Shown here: positions 42,867-55,573 of the stretch, in pieces
Position numbering within the stretch: position 1 is the stretch's first letter
Layout of the letters: each line of letters begins with the position of its first letter
Source of the DNA: Intestinibaculum porci
Lineage (GTDB): Bacteria > Bacillota_I > Bacilli_A > Erysipelotrichales > Coprobacillaceae
Assembly (NCBI RefSeq): GCF_003925875.1
Contig: NZ_AP019309.1
Location: 1,426,001 to 1,490,000, forward strand
Direction of reading: 5' to 3'
Length of the DNA stretch: 64,000 nucleotides
Position numbers and translations under genes: made by a program
The notes under the pieces: model-generated
Seen by the model: the letters and a program-made list of their open reading frames with translations, nothing else
What the model was told of the DNA's origin: nothing
The model's database searches: none

Positions 42867-42895
42867 TTGATTTCGTCGATTGTTTTGGTTATATT
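42867..42895 (+). promoter_or_regulatory. mreB promoter
   Basis: TTGATT (42867-42872), 17-base spacer, TATATT (42890-42895). Confidence 0.65.
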
Positions 42896-42937
42896 AGTCA
42901 TTGAATTTAATGAGAGAAAATACTGAGGTGAAAATAC

Positions 42938-43927
42938 ATGCCATTATCGAAAGAAATCGGTATCGACTTAGGAACTGCGAATATCCTGATTTACGAAAAA
43001 GGAAAAGGGATTGTCGTAAACGAACCATCAGTCGTTACTATTAATACTGATACAAACAGACCTGTGGCTGTCGGCGAAGAAGCAAGAGAAATGCTTGGGA
43101 AAACGCCAGGAAACCTGAAGACGATCCGTCCGTTAAAGGATGGTGTCATCGCAGACTTCCAGGTTACAGAAGTTCTGATTACCCATTTCATTAATAAATT
43201 AAACTTAAAAGGTTTATTTGCTCGTCCAGTTATCTTAATCTGCTGTCCAAGTAATATTACTTCGATTGAACGAAGCGCGATCCAGGACGTCGCCTTAAGA
43301 TGCGGAGCGAAACGTGTGTACATTGAAGAAGAACCAAAGGTGGCAGCTGTAGGAGCTGGCTTAGATATTTCTAAACCTTCTGGCAACATGGTTGTCGATA
43401 TCGGTGGGGGGACCACTGACGTGGCGGTGCTTTCTTTAGGTGATATCGTAACATCACAGTCGTTAAAAACGGCTGGCGATAAGATGGATGCGGAAATCGT
43501 AAAATACGTTAAGGATAAATACAAGTTATTAATTGGGGACTCTACGGCTGAGCATGTCAAGATGGAAATCGGCTGTGCTTATGATGGTGATCCTGATAAG
43601 AAAGTTGATGTCCGCGGGCGTGACTTAGTGACTGGGTTACCAAAGACGATCCAGGTTTCTGAAGCGGAAGTTGAAGAAGCTTTACACGAAATCTGTGAAA
43701 CCATCTTAGCGAGTGCTAAGCAGGTGTTAGAGCAGACACCACCAGAATTATCTGCCGACATCGTTAATAAAGGTGTCTTCTTAACTGGCGGGGGCGCACT
43801 GCTTCATAACTTAGATAAGTTCATGGAACAGGGCTTAAAAGTACCAGTCTTCGTAGCGGATAAACCACTTGACTGTGTCGCTGAAGGCTGTGGCGTCATG
43901 TTAGAGAATACAGTATTTTTAGACTAA
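42938..43927 (+). CDS. mreB: Rod-shape actin homologue MreB/Mbl
   Basis: The 329-residue actin-fold ATPase has IGIDLGTANILIYEKGKGIVVNEPSVV (phosphate 1), DIGGGTTDVAVLSLG (phosphate 2) and FLTGGGALLHNLDKF (adenosine). It polymerises under the membrane and guides the elongation wall machinery. It is monocistronic, without the usual mreCD partners behind it, which is common for mbl or mreBH paralogues of Firmicutes, so which paralogue it is remains open. Ribosome site GAGGTGA. A terminator follows directly. Confidence 0.93.
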   Translation: MPLSKEIGIDLGTANILIYEKGKGIVVNEPSVVTINTDTNRPVAVGEEAREMLGKTPGNLKTIRPLKDGVIADFQVTEVLITHFINKLNLKGLFARPVILICCPSNITSIERSAIQDVALRCGAKRVYIEEEPKVAAVGAGLDISKPSGNMVVDIGGGTTDVAVLSLGDIVTSQSLKTAGDKMDAEIVKYVKDKYKLLIGDSTAEHVKMEIGCAYDGDPDKKVDVRGRDLVTGLPKTIQVSEAEVEEALHEICETILASAKQVLEQTPPELSADIVNKGVFLTGGGALLHNLDKFMEQGLKVPVFVADKPLDCVAEGCGVMLENTVFLD

Positions 43928-43957
43928 GGTGTGATTTTTGATCACATCTTTTCTTTT
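43928..43957 (+). terminator. mreB terminator
   Basis: aggtgtgat/atcacatct stem with a T-rich tail. Confidence 0.8.
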
Positions 43958-43989
43958 TGCCTTATACTTAAGATAAAGAAGGTGAAAAT

Positions 43990-44448
43990 ATGGGAAGACT
44001 CAAAACATTAAAAGGCATTATTGAGGAAGAACTTAAAGAGATGGATCCCACTAAAAAGACCGCGGCGATGGCCCATTTATATGGCGTCAGTCTGCAGGCG
44101 ACAATTATCGCGCGTCATCGCGGGGAAAACAGCGAACTATTAGCGATGGCGGGCATGTTACATGATATCGCAGCTTATAAAACCGGCAGCTATGAGGATC
44201 ATGCCCATAAAGGGGCGAATATAGCGAAGGAGATTTTAAAGCAGCATCAGCTCACAAATAGCGAAGAGACCAAACTGATTGTCGAGGCGATTGCTCATCA
44301 TGATGACAAAGATCGCAAAGATTCCGCTTTTGATGAAGTTTTAAAAGATGCCGATGTGATGGATCATGTTTTTAAAGATTTAGATAAACCCGTGAAAGCC
44401 AAAGAGCAGGCGCGTTATGAGGCGCTTTGTGAAGAGTTTCAGCTTTGA
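43990..44448 (+). CDS. HD-domain phosphohydrolase
   Basis: The 152-residue protein is a compact HD domain: metal residues appear in HLYGVSLQATIIARHRGEN, MAGMLHDIAAY (the HD pair), DHAHKGANIAKEIL, AIAHHDDKD and VLKDADVMDHV. Such small HD proteins hydrolyse nucleotides or phosphate esters; a specific substrate cannot be inferred. GAAGGTGA site before the ATG; a TATACT-like -10 lies in the 30 bases upstream. Confidence 0.82.
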   Translation: MGRLKTLKGIIEEELKEMDPTKKTAAMAHLYGVSLQATIIARHRGENSELLAMAGMLHDIAAYKTGSYEDHAHKGANIAKEILKQHQLTNSEETKLIVEAIAHHDDKDRKDSAFDEVLKDADVMDHVFKDLDKPVKAKEQARYEALCEEFQL

Positions 44449-44482
44449 TAATCAAATGAATAGAATTTAGAAAAGATTATGT

Positions 44483-44488
44483 TATAAT
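44483..44488 (+). promoter_or_regulatory. -10 element before the FakA-like gene
   Basis: Perfect TATAAT, 22 bases before the ATG at 44510, between the HD gene and the FakA-like gene. Confidence 0.5.
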
Positions 44489-44509
44489 ACAAAGCGGGAG
44501 GTGTAATGC

Positions 44510-44773
44510 ATGCCAGAACAGACAATTGAATACAGATATGATACACAGTTATTAATTGATGGTGAAGATCTTGATGAAGATGAAATCAATGATTACTTCG
44601 TTGAACATTTTAAAGGAGACTGCTTATTGGCAGTTGGTGATGAAGATCTGATTAAGATTCATTATCATACGAATGAACCTTGGGATGTCTTAAAATACTG
44701 CCGTACGCTTGGAGAAATTTACGATATCGTTATTGAAGATATGGATCGCCAGGCCCGCGGCTTAAAAGGATAG
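44510..44773 (+). CDS. Stand-alone FakA/YloV middle-domain protein
   Basis: The 87-residue protein matches the part of the fatty-acid kinase FakA (YloV, DAK-phosphatase-like) between the ATP-binding and C-terminal domains: TQLLIDGEDLDEDEINDYFVEHFKGDCLLAVGDEDLIKIHYHTNEPWDVLKYCRTLGEIYDIVIEDM. In FakA this block follows YCTEF and carries HTNDP-type residues. Here it is encoded alone, with a GGGAGGTG ribosome site and its own promoter and terminator, so it is not a fragment of a larger frame. It may bind FakB or a phospho-acyl substrate, or it may regulate a full FakA elsewhere; both are guesses. Confidence 0.7.
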   Translation: MPEQTIEYRYDTQLLIDGEDLDEDEINDYFVEHFKGDCLLAVGDEDLIKIHYHTNEPWDVLKYCRTLGEIYDIVIEDMDRQARGLKG

Positions 44774-44798
44774 AGAGAAAAAACTCTCTATTTTTTTA
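44770..44798 (+). terminator. Terminator after FakA-like gene
   Basis: atagagag/ctctctat stem overlapping the stop codon, T7. Confidence 0.9.
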
Positions 44799-44873
44799 TC
44801 TTCAATTATAACGATCAACAGGGAATAATTTGTATTATGCAAAGAAAACTTTCTAAAAAAGTGAAAAAACCTC

Positions 44874-44902
44874 TTGCATTTGTTTGACTGGTGCGGTAAG
44901 AT
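44874..44902 (+). promoter_or_regulatory. Possible rRNA operon promoter
   Basis: TTGCAT (44874-44879), 17-base spacer, TAAGAT (44897-44902), about 150 bases before the 16S gene. Both hexamers are imperfect; a TTGACT at 44884 lacks a well-spaced -10. The leader 44903-45049 has hairpins but no gene. Confidence 0.35.
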
Positions 44903-45049
44903 AAGCGAGCACTCCGGAAAGGAGCGCAATGCAGAACATTGAAAACTGAAAAGAAACACGTCAAAGAACTCATTTTTGAGCGGTGAACAAAACACCGAAA
45001 ACAAATAGTCAGAAGTAATTTCAAGAGCTTATTCAAAGCTCCATTCATA

Positions 45050-46578
<1,529 letters not shown>

Positions 46579-46840
46579 AGGGAGAAATGAGTGTTTCTTT
46601 TCGGTTTTCTCTGCTTTGCAGAGAAGGAAGACCCTTGAAAACCGCATACAATCAAAAGCAAAGAGAAGACTTATTAATTCAAATTAGTAAGACTTCCTGC
46701 AAACACTATATAAGGATAAGATCAGAGAAACATCAAAGGTCTAGAATCTGGTATAGTGGGCAAAAGCTAAGATAAACAAGAGAAACAGTTAGATCAAGAA
46801 TAACAGTCAGTAAACTCAAGCTTATTCATATCAACTTTCA
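46579..46840 (+). other. 16S-23S spacer without tRNA genes
   Basis: The 262-base spacer is AT-rich and contains a ttctctgc/gcagagaa hairpin just after 16S (processing stem candidate). No tRNA cloverleaf (no GTTCRANNC arm) was found, so tRNA-Ile and tRNA-Ala are absent from this operon. Confidence 0.7.
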
Positions 46841-49727
<2,887 letters not shown>

Positions 49728-49766
49728 AGAAGAGATTGTGTGCGGTTTTCAGGGGAGATCCTGAGA

Positions 49767-49874
49767 TCCGGTAGCGATGGCGTGATGGAGACACCCGTAC
49801 CCATGCCGAACACGGAAGTTAAGCATCACAGCGTCGACGATAGTCAGCAATGGCGACAATAGAACGCTGCCGGT
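49767..49874 (+). rRNA. rrf: 5S ribosomal RNA
   Basis: The terminal helix ccggtagc/gctgccgg encloses the conserved CCCATGCCGAACACGGAAGTTAAG. It lies about 40 bases after 23S. Ends approximate. Confidence 0.93.
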
Positions 49875-49877
49875 CAG

Positions 49878-49901
49878 CAGCACCTCAGATGAGGTGCTTT
49901 T
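49878..49901 (+). terminator. rRNA operon terminator
   Basis: agcacctc/gaggtgct stem followed by TTTGTTTT. The next gene starts only 24 bases later without a visible promoter. Confidence 0.75.
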
Positions 49902-49924
49902 GTTTTGGGAAATTGGAGGCGTTT

Positions 49925-50779
49925 ATGGATAAATATTATCGCTTAGAGCAGGCGCATGAACAAAAATGTGAGACAGATTTTTTAGATCTGTTAGACGAGC
50001 TTGAAGTTAAGGATCTTTTGGCGATTTTAGCGGCTGCTGATATTCATTTAACTGTAGAAAAACTCCAGGTGATGTATGAAAAAAAGTATGACAGCAATCT
50101 TCTGATTAAATATCTTCAGAATATATATGAAGATAAAAAAGAGCTGCTGTGTCAGATCAATACGGTGCTTGAAGACGAAATTTTTTCTTTTCTCATCAAT
50201 CGGATGATTCAGACTTATTATGATCCTGTAGAATTACCCGATCCGCTGCAGCTGCTTATCTTTATGGATGATGTGTCTTCCTACGATCAGGACTGCTTGC
50301 TAGCAGATATCATCCAATGGTTAAAAAGCGTTGATGGCATCAAAGTCTATAATGACTGCTCAGATCTGGATGATATTTTCTGGGAAGTGGATGATCTTGA
50401 GCCGATGGATCTGCTGCTGGAGTGGCTGGATCCTTATGATTTAGCGGATCATGAATTACCTCTGGTCTGGGATTTTTTTACTGCCGTGGTACAGTTATGT
50501 CATGATTTTAATTTTTCAAAACAAGACGAACTGATGGATCTGGCGGCGCTGATGATTTTTTTATACGATCCTGATTATCAGAAAAAAGTATTAGATCAGC
50601 TCGCTCATGAAAGCTTCCAAAGTCTCAAACCTTATATTCATCTCGTCAATATGATGTATCGGCACGGGAAAATGGCAGAAAGCAAAAAACTGGCCTTAGC
50701 CATTAAGCAACTTAAGGCAGATGATCTGGTAGCGCAATTTGATATTCCAGAACTGCTTGCAATCTTTAAAAGTGCTTAG
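49925..50779 (+). CDS. Acidic helical protein of unknown function, behind the rRNA operon
   Basis: The 284-residue product is strongly acidic and predicted almost wholly helical, rich in Leu, Asp and aromatic residues (for example DLDDIFWEVDDLEPMDLLLEWLDPYDL). It has no signal peptide or membrane helix and I recognise no domain; repeated DLL/LLDE patterns suggest a helical-repeat or coiled scaffold. ATG 49925 has TTGGAGG 5 bases upstream. No promoter is evident between the rRNA terminator and the gene, so it may depend on readthrough from the rRNA operon, giving growth-rate-linked expression (inferred). It ends in its own terminator. Confidence 0.7.
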   Translation: MDKYYRLEQAHEQKCETDFLDLLDELEVKDLLAILAAADIHLTVEKLQVMYEKKYDSNLLIKYLQNIYEDKKELLCQINTVLEDEIFSFLINRMIQTYYDPVELPDPLQLLIFMDDVSSYDQDCLLADIIQWLKSVDGIKVYNDCSDLDDIFWEVDDLEPMDLLLEWLDPYDLADHELPLVWDFFTAVVQLCHDFNFSKQDELMDLAALMIFLYDPDYQKKVLDQLAHESFQSLKPYIHLVNMMYRHGKMAESKKLALAIKQLKADDLVAQFDIPELLAIFKSA

Positions 50780-50802
50780 ACAGTCGTTTGTTTTTGTTTT
50801 TT

Positions 50803-50826
50803 GGGCTTTATCAAAAGCCCTTTTTG
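50803..50826 (+). terminator. Terminator before the glycosyltransferase-RecX gene
   Basis: gggcttt/aaagccc stem with T5; a TAGAAT -10-like element (50830-50835) begins immediately after. Confidence 0.85.
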
Positions 50827-50864
50827 CGTTAGAATAAAACGTAGTTTTGCAAAGGAGGCTGCTT

Positions 50865-52847
50865 ATGAAAATCGCGATCTTTACCGATACCTTTTTACCG
50901 GATATTAATGGCGTGGCTACCTCGGTTAGTATCTTACGTGAAGAACTGATTGCCCATGGCCATGATGTGATGATTGTAACGACAGTCCTGCCGAAGGATA
51001 GTGATTATGTAGACCGGATTCCGGTGATCCGGATTAACGGCTTAGATCTTAAACATTTGTATGGCTACCGCATGGCGCCGATTTACAGCTCTCATGCGAT
51101 GAAAGACATTACCGCTTTTGCACCGGATGTTATTCATGTTCAGACGGAATTTGGCATTGGCGTCTTTGCCCGGATTGTCGGCCGGCATTTACATGTCCCC
51201 GTTGTTTATACGTATCATACGATGTGGGAAGACTATTCGCATTATCTAAGCGGCGGCGTCAAGCCGTTAGATTTTGTGGCGCGACGCTTTATCAAACGCT
51301 TATCGCATATGTATGGCGGTCATTGTCAGGAGCTGATTGTTCCTTCTGATAAAGCGGCGGCGCGCCTGTATTCTTATGGTATTGATAAACATATTAACGT
51401 GGTTGAGACTGGCTTACGCCTAGGACGTTTCCAAAAGACGTCGGCCCTTGAAAAGAGTGTTCAAGCGATTAAGACGCAGTATCATTTACAAGGAAAATTT
51501 GTCATTCTCTTTTTAGGGCGGATCGCTCAGGAAAAAAGTATTGATTTTCTGATTCGGGCGATGAAGAAGATTATGCCGATTCGCCGTAATGCTGTTTTAA
51601 TGATTGTTGGCGGCGGCCCTGATGAAAGAGCCTTGCAGGATTTAACGCACGAATTAGGTTTAGAAGCGGATGTTATTTTTACCGGAGCGAAAGAAAGCGC
51701 CGATGTGCCGGCTTATTATCAGGCGGCGGATGTTTTTGTCAGCGCTAGTATGACGGAAACCCAGGGTCTCACTTATATTGAAGCGATGGCTTCTGGCTTA
51801 CCGGTTTTTGCCCGCTATGATGATAATTTGAAAGATGTCATTAAAGATGGTGTGAATGGCTTTTTCTTTCACGATGAAAATGAATATGTGGCCAAATTGA
51901 TGAAGTTAGACAACATTCAAAAAGAGCGGATTGCCAAGCAGGCGATGGCTGATGCGAAGGCGCATTCCAGCACGATCTTTTATGAAAAAATTATTGAGGT
52001 GTATAAGAAAGCTTTGAATGATATGCAGGAACATTATAAAATACAAAATATTGAGAAACAGAAAGATCAGAGTTATCTGCTCACGATCGTGGCCCAAAAG
52101 CATAAAGAAAAGCTGCGCGTTTCGCCCCGTCTGATTGGCGCTTATGGGCTGTTAAGCGGGATGTTCATTGATGAGGAAACGTATCAGGCTTTAAAGGCTG
52201 ACAGTCAGCTGCATGAGGTTTATCAGGCGGCGTTAAAACTGCTGATGTATCGTGATTATGCCCAAGGGGCGCTGCTTAAGCGTTTGATTGACAAAGGCTA
52301 TGAGGAAGAGACAGCCAGCAAAGTGGTGCACTTATTAGCGGAAAAGGGTCTCATTGATGACTATAATTACGCGCACGAGGTGATTGCGAAAACGCTCCGT
52401 CATCAAGGTGGCTTTGAAAAAGCGCGGAGGACCTTAAAAAAAGAAGGCGTAGAGGCGCAGACAATTGAGGATGCACTGAGTGAATTTGATCAACAAGAGG
52501 CTTTAAACGGGGCGAAAGCCTATGCGATGAAGTTAGTGCATCAAAATCGTCATCGCTCGCAGAAGGCCTTAGAGATGAATATCAGGCAAAAACTGCACAG
52601 TCACGGTTACAGCAATGATATTATTGAAGAAGTGATGGCAACATCCGATTTTTCGATGGATGAAGCGCGTTCTGATGCCTTACTTGATCAGGCTTTTGAC
52701 AAAGCGTATCAAAGGTTAAGCCGGAAATATAACGGTCAGGAATTAACGTATAAATTAAAGCATGTTTTGATTCAAAAAGGTTTCACTTATGAAGCCATTA
52801 ACAATAAATTAGAAGAAAGAGGAAGTGAGCTGGATGGAGAAGATTAA
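50865..52847 (+). CDS. GT4 glycosyltransferase fused to a RecX-like domain
   Basis: The 660-residue protein has two unrelated parts. Residues 1-385 are a GT-B fold, family GT4 enzyme: DTFLPDINGVATSV, HVQTEFGIGVFARIVGR, YHTMWEDY, FLGRIAQEKSIDFLIRAM, GGGPDERALQ and SASMTETQGLTYIEAMASGLPV. This resembles glucosyl-diacylglycerol synthases that make membrane glycolipids. Residues ~455-650 are RecX-like three-helix repeats: LLMYRDYAQGALLKRLIDKGYEEETASKVVHLLAEKGLIDDYNYA, then RTLKKEGVEAQTIEDAL and a further set. RecX normally inhibits RecA. AAAGGAGG precedes ATG 50865; the longer start at 50847 lacks a site. Its end overlaps the yhaM gene by 14 bases, so both are co-translated. Confidence 0.87.
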   Translation: MKIAIFTDTFLPDINGVATSVSILREELIAHGHDVMIVTTVLPKDSDYVDRIPVIRINGLDLKHLYGYRMAPIYSSHAMKDITAFAPDVIHVQTEFGIGVFARIVGRHLHVPVVYTYHTMWEDYSHYLSGGVKPLDFVARRFIKRLSHMYGGHCQELIVPSDKAAARLYSYGIDKHINVVETGLRLGRFQKTSALEKSVQAIKTQYHLQGKFVILFLGRIAQEKSIDFLIRAMKKIMPIRRNAVLMIVGGGPDERALQDLTHELGLEADVIFTGAKESADVPAYYQAADVFVSASMTETQGLTYIEAMASGLPVFARYDDNLKDVIKDGVNGFFFHDENEYVAKLMKLDNIQKERIAKQAMADAKAHSSTIFYEKIIEVYKKALNDMQEHYKIQNIEKQKDQSYLLTIVAQKHKEKLRVSPRLIGAYGLLSGMFIDEETYQALKADSQLHEVYQAALKLLMYRDYAQGALLKRLIDKGYEEETASKVVHLLAEKGLIDDYNYAHEVIAKTLRHQGGFEKARRTLKKEGVEAQTIEDALSEFDQQEALNGAKAYAMKLVHQNRHRSQKALEMNIRQKLHSHGYSNDIIEEVMATSDFSMDEARSDALLDQAFDKAYQRLSRKYNGQELTYKLKHVLIQKGFTYEAINNKLEERGSELDGED

Positions 52848-53775
52848 AGAAATGAAGCCCGATATGAGCGTGACATTTGAAGCGATCATATCGCAGGTAT
52901 CAATTGGCAAGACCAACGGTAAAAATAAACGGAACTATCTTAATTTGATTTTAGAAGATCAGAGCGGAGAGATCGATGCCAAATGGTGGAGCCCGACTGA
53001 TCATGACTGTCAGGTCTGCGTGCAGGGAGCCGTTGTCAAAGGTAGCGGGGATGTCATTAGTTATAATGACAGCATTCAGATGAAAGTAGCGAAATTAGAA
53101 GTATTAGAGGTGACTGACGAAGAGAGAATGAAGTTTTTGCCTTCCGCACCGCTTGATGTTGAAGTGATGATGAAGGAAATCAATGATACGATTTCCAATA
53201 TGCAAAGTAAAGCCTTACGGGATATTACCCGGTCACTCATTCATGATCACCGCGCCTCTTTTATGAGTTATCCCGCGGCGACGCGCAATCATCATGATTT
53301 TATCAATGGATTGCTTTATCATACGTACTGCATGTTAAAAATTGCGAAGGGGATTGCTGATGTCTATGGCAATCTCAATAATGATTTGCTTTTTGCAGGT
53401 GTGATTTTACATGACTTAGGCAAGGTAAAAGAATTATCTGGGGCGATTACGCCGCATTACACGGCGGAAGGCAATCTGCTGGGACATATTTCAATTGGTC
53501 ATACGATGATCAAAGAAAAAGCGGATCAGTTAGGCTATCATGGTGAAGAGGTGGTCTTATTAGAACATTTAGTATTAGCCCATCATGGGAAAAATGAGTT
53601 TGGCTCACCGGTGCTGCCGCAGGTGAAAGAAGCGGAAATTTTGTACTTGGTGGACAATATCGATGCCCGCATGGCGATGTTTGATAAGGCTTATGAAGGC
53701 TTAGCGCCAGGTGAAACGAGCAAGCGTATTTTTGCGTTAGAGAACCGGACCTTGTACCGTCCAGAATCTCAATAA
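52834..53775 (+). CDS. yhaM: YhaM-type 3'-5' exoribonuclease
   Basis: The 313-residue protein has an N-terminal OB fold (residues 10-95, YLNLILEDQSGEIDAKWW) and an HD domain: NHHDFINGLLYHTYCMLKIAKG, GVILHDLGKVKEL, GHISIGHTMI and HHGKNEFGSPVLPQVKEAEILYLVDNIDARM. This order defines YhaM/CbF1, a Mn-dependent exonuclease acting in RNA turnover and, in some species, DNA replication. ATG 52834 is used, with GAGGAAG upstream inside the preceding gene. It overlaps the glycosyltransferase-RecX gene. Confidence 0.92.
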   Translation: MEKIKEMKPDMSVTFEAIISQVSIGKTNGKNKRNYLNLILEDQSGEIDAKWWSPTDHDCQVCVQGAVVKGSGDVISYNDSIQMKVAKLEVLEVTDEERMKFLPSAPLDVEVMMKEINDTISNMQSKALRDITRSLIHDHRASFMSYPAATRNHHDFINGLLYHTYCMLKIAKGIADVYGNLNNDLLFAGVILHDLGKVKELSGAITPHYTAEGNLLGHISIGHTMIKEKADQLGYHGEEVVLLEHLVLAHHGKNEFGSPVLPQVKEAEILYLVDNIDARMAMFDKAYEGLAPGETSKRIFALENRTLYRPESQ

Positions 53776-53804
53776 GGTATATTTCGAAAATTCCTACAAA
53801 GGAT

Positions 53805-53833
53805 TTGAATAACCAAAAGAACAATGTTATAAT
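53805..53833 (+). promoter_or_regulatory. sepF promoter
   Basis: TTGAAT (53805-53810), 17-base spacer, TATAAT (53828-53833), followed by AAGGAGG before the ATG. Confidence 0.75.
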
Positions 53834-53861
53834 GTGAAAGTGATAAGGAGGATGCACTTCA

Positions 53862-54320
53862 ATGGATAAAGTTAAAAAATGGTTCTTCGAAGAAGAAGAT
53901 GACGATGAAGAATTCGATGGTTTAGAGGAAGATACTCAGGAAGAAGCACCGGAAGAAGAGGCGCCGGCAGCTCCTGAAGCCCCTAAAGCTAATATTTTTG
54001 AAAAAGCAAAATCAAATCGTACAACGGAAGTTGTCAATAAATTAAATGCGAATAAGAATAATGAACTGGTTTTATTTGAACCAAGAAGCTATTCTGAAAC
54101 TCAGGACATTGCGGCTTATTTAAAAGCAGGCAAAGCAGCGGTAGTCAATTTACATCGCTTACAGAAAGAACAGTCAAAACGTGTTATTGACTTCTTAAGC
54201 GGGGTTATTTATGCCATTGATGGTGATATCCAGCAGATTGGTCCGAAAATTTTCTTATGCACACCTAAGGGGATTGGGGTCAGTGGTAATATCTCTTTAG
54301 ATGATGAAGAAAGTAAATAA
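53862..54320 (+). CDS. sepF: Cell division protein SepF
   Basis: SepF binds FtsZ and the membrane and shapes the septal ring in Gram-positives. The 152-residue product has the membrane-targeting start MDKVKKWFF, an acidic Glu/Ala/Pro-rich linker (residues 10-45), and the SepF core (LVLFEPRSYSETQDIAAYLKAGKAAVVNLHRLQKEQSKRVIDFLSGVIYAIDGDIQQIGPKIFLCTP). It precedes ylmH and divIVA as in the dcw-distal cluster of Bacillus; ylmG is missing. Confidence 0.95.
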   Translation: MDKVKKWFFEEEDDDEEFDGLEEDTQEEAPEEEAPAAPEAPKANIFEKAKSNRTTEVVNKLNANKNNELVLFEPRSYSETQDIAAYLKAGKAAVVNLHRLQKEQSKRVIDFLSGVIYAIDGDIQQIGPKIFLCTPKGIGVSGNISLDDEESK

Positions 54321-54349
54321 GTATGAGCATCTTTGTTCATACTTTTTTA
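54319..54349 (+). terminator. Hairpin between sepF and ylmH
   Basis: aagtatga/tcatactt stem followed by T6. It lies only about 10 bases before the ylmH start, so it likely gives partial termination that lowers ylmH-divIVA expression. Confidence 0.65.
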
Positions 54350-54357
54350 GGTGATTT

Positions 54358-55101
54358 ATGCTAGAACATTTTAAAGGTGAAGAGGCGTTCGTAAGAAAAA
54401 TACTCGATTATCAAAACCAAGCAGAAAATGGCAAGATGGTTTTAACGAAGTTTTTAGATCCTCATAAACGGGAAATTATTCATGATGTCATCGGACAGCG
54501 GGCGGCGATTTATGAAGAGGGCGGTTTTGTCGGCGCGGAGAATAAGCGCGTCATCATCTGCCCGGATTATTATGAGATTGTCCCAGAAGATTTTAAGATT
54601 CATGTTTATGAAGTGGGATATAGTGAAAAGTTTGATCATTTAGCCCATAAAGATGTTTTAGGGGCGCTGATGCATTTAGGAATTGAGCGGGCATGCATCG
54701 GCGATATCTGCAAGCAGCCATTGGCTTTTGCAATCACTGCCGAGAATAGCGATTATGTCGTAATGGCACTCAAAAAGATCAAACGTTCGAGTATTCGTTT
54801 AATTCCTCATGATTTCTCATTAACAATCGTCAATGATTTTAAGAAAAAGGAATTTGTGGCCACGAGTCTGCGTTTAGATAAACTCATTAGCGTGATGTTT
54901 GGCTTATCGCGCGCGAAAGCGATGGACGCTATTCACATGGGCAGTGTGAAAGTCAATCATAAAGTTATTGAACAAACGGACTATTTGTGCAATAATAATG
55001 ACATAATCTCGTTTAGACGACATGGACGAGTGAAATTACAGGTGACCGCGCGAACGACAAAAGCCGGTAACTATATAGTGGAAGGATTATTTTACTTGTG
55101 A
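54358..55101 (+). CDS. ylmH: YlmH-type S4-domain RNA-binding protein
   Basis: The 247-residue protein matches YlmH, linked with cell division and more recently with ribosome rescue. An N-terminal alpha/beta region has FLDPHKREIIHDVIGQ and GAENKRVIICPDYY. The DVLGALMHLGIERACIGDI block follows, and the C-terminal S4 domain (residues ~178-240) is LRLDKLISVMFGLSRAKAMDAIHMGSVKVNHKVIEQTDYLCNNNDIISFRRHGR. TAGGTGA is the ribosome site. It is followed within about 10 bases by divIVA. Confidence 0.92.
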   Translation: MLEHFKGEEAFVRKILDYQNQAENGKMVLTKFLDPHKREIIHDVIGQRAAIYEEGGFVGAENKRVIICPDYYEIVPEDFKIHVYEVGYSEKFDHLAHKDVLGALMHLGIERACIGDICKQPLAFAITAENSDYVVMALKKIKRSSIRLIPHDFSLTIVNDFKKKEFVATSLRLDKLISVMFGLSRAKAMDAIHMGSVKVNHKVIEQTDYLCNNNDIISFRRHGRVKLQVTARTTKAGNYIVEGLFYL

Positions 55102-55111
55102 GGTGAGAAGA

Positions 55112-55573
55112 GTGGCGGAAAATTTTACAAAAACGTTTCGTGGCTACAGTATTGAAGAAGTCGATGAGACGATTGAAGATTTAGAGTCGCAGATTGACCA
55201 GCAGAAAGCGGAAATTGAGTCTTTGAAAGAAGAGCTCCATAACGTCAAAGAAGAAAATGCGATCATGGCGAATCGTTCGACAATCACGGAGAAAGCCAAT
55301 GAAGAGATTGCCCGTTTGGCCTTGAAAGAAGCAAGTGATTTAATTACGAAAGCGAAACGCAACGCGAATCTGATTCTGAAAGAATCGATGGAATATGTTC
55401 GCGGCTTAGATAAAGAAGTGAACGGCTTCAAAGATGATGCGAAAACTTTCCGAGCGGAAGTTGTTTCTTTAAGCAAAGAATTAATAGAAACTATTGACAA
55501 ATCTGAAATTTTCGCTTTAATTAATGAAGATGAAAATACGAAGAAAGAGACCGGTCATTCCGATCACTTATAG
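55112..55573 (+). CDS. divIVA: DivIVA-family septum/pole protein
   Basis: The 153-residue protein begins with the DivIVA N-terminal domain (NFTKTFRGYSIEEVDETIEDLESQI). A long coiled coil follows (QQKAEIESLKEELHNVKEENAIM, later KEASDLITKAKRNANLILKESMEYVRGLDKEV). It would recognise curved membrane at septa and poles and recruit partners. GTG 55112 is preferred over GTG 55103 because AGGTGA lies before it and the product then begins at the conserved region. Its 3' end abuts the ileS T-box leader. Confidence 0.88.
   Translation: MAENFTKTFRGYSIEEVDETIEDLESQIDQQKAEIESLKEELHNVKEENAIMANRSTITEKANEEIARLALKEASDLITKAKRNANLILKESMEYVRGLDKEVNGFKDDAKTFRAEVVSLSKELIETIDKSEIFALINEDENTKKETGHSDHL

Noticed and set aside
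42991-43560. 189-codon antisense frame inside mreB
   Set aside because: Shadow of a strongly biased codon pattern; mreB is certain on the other strand.
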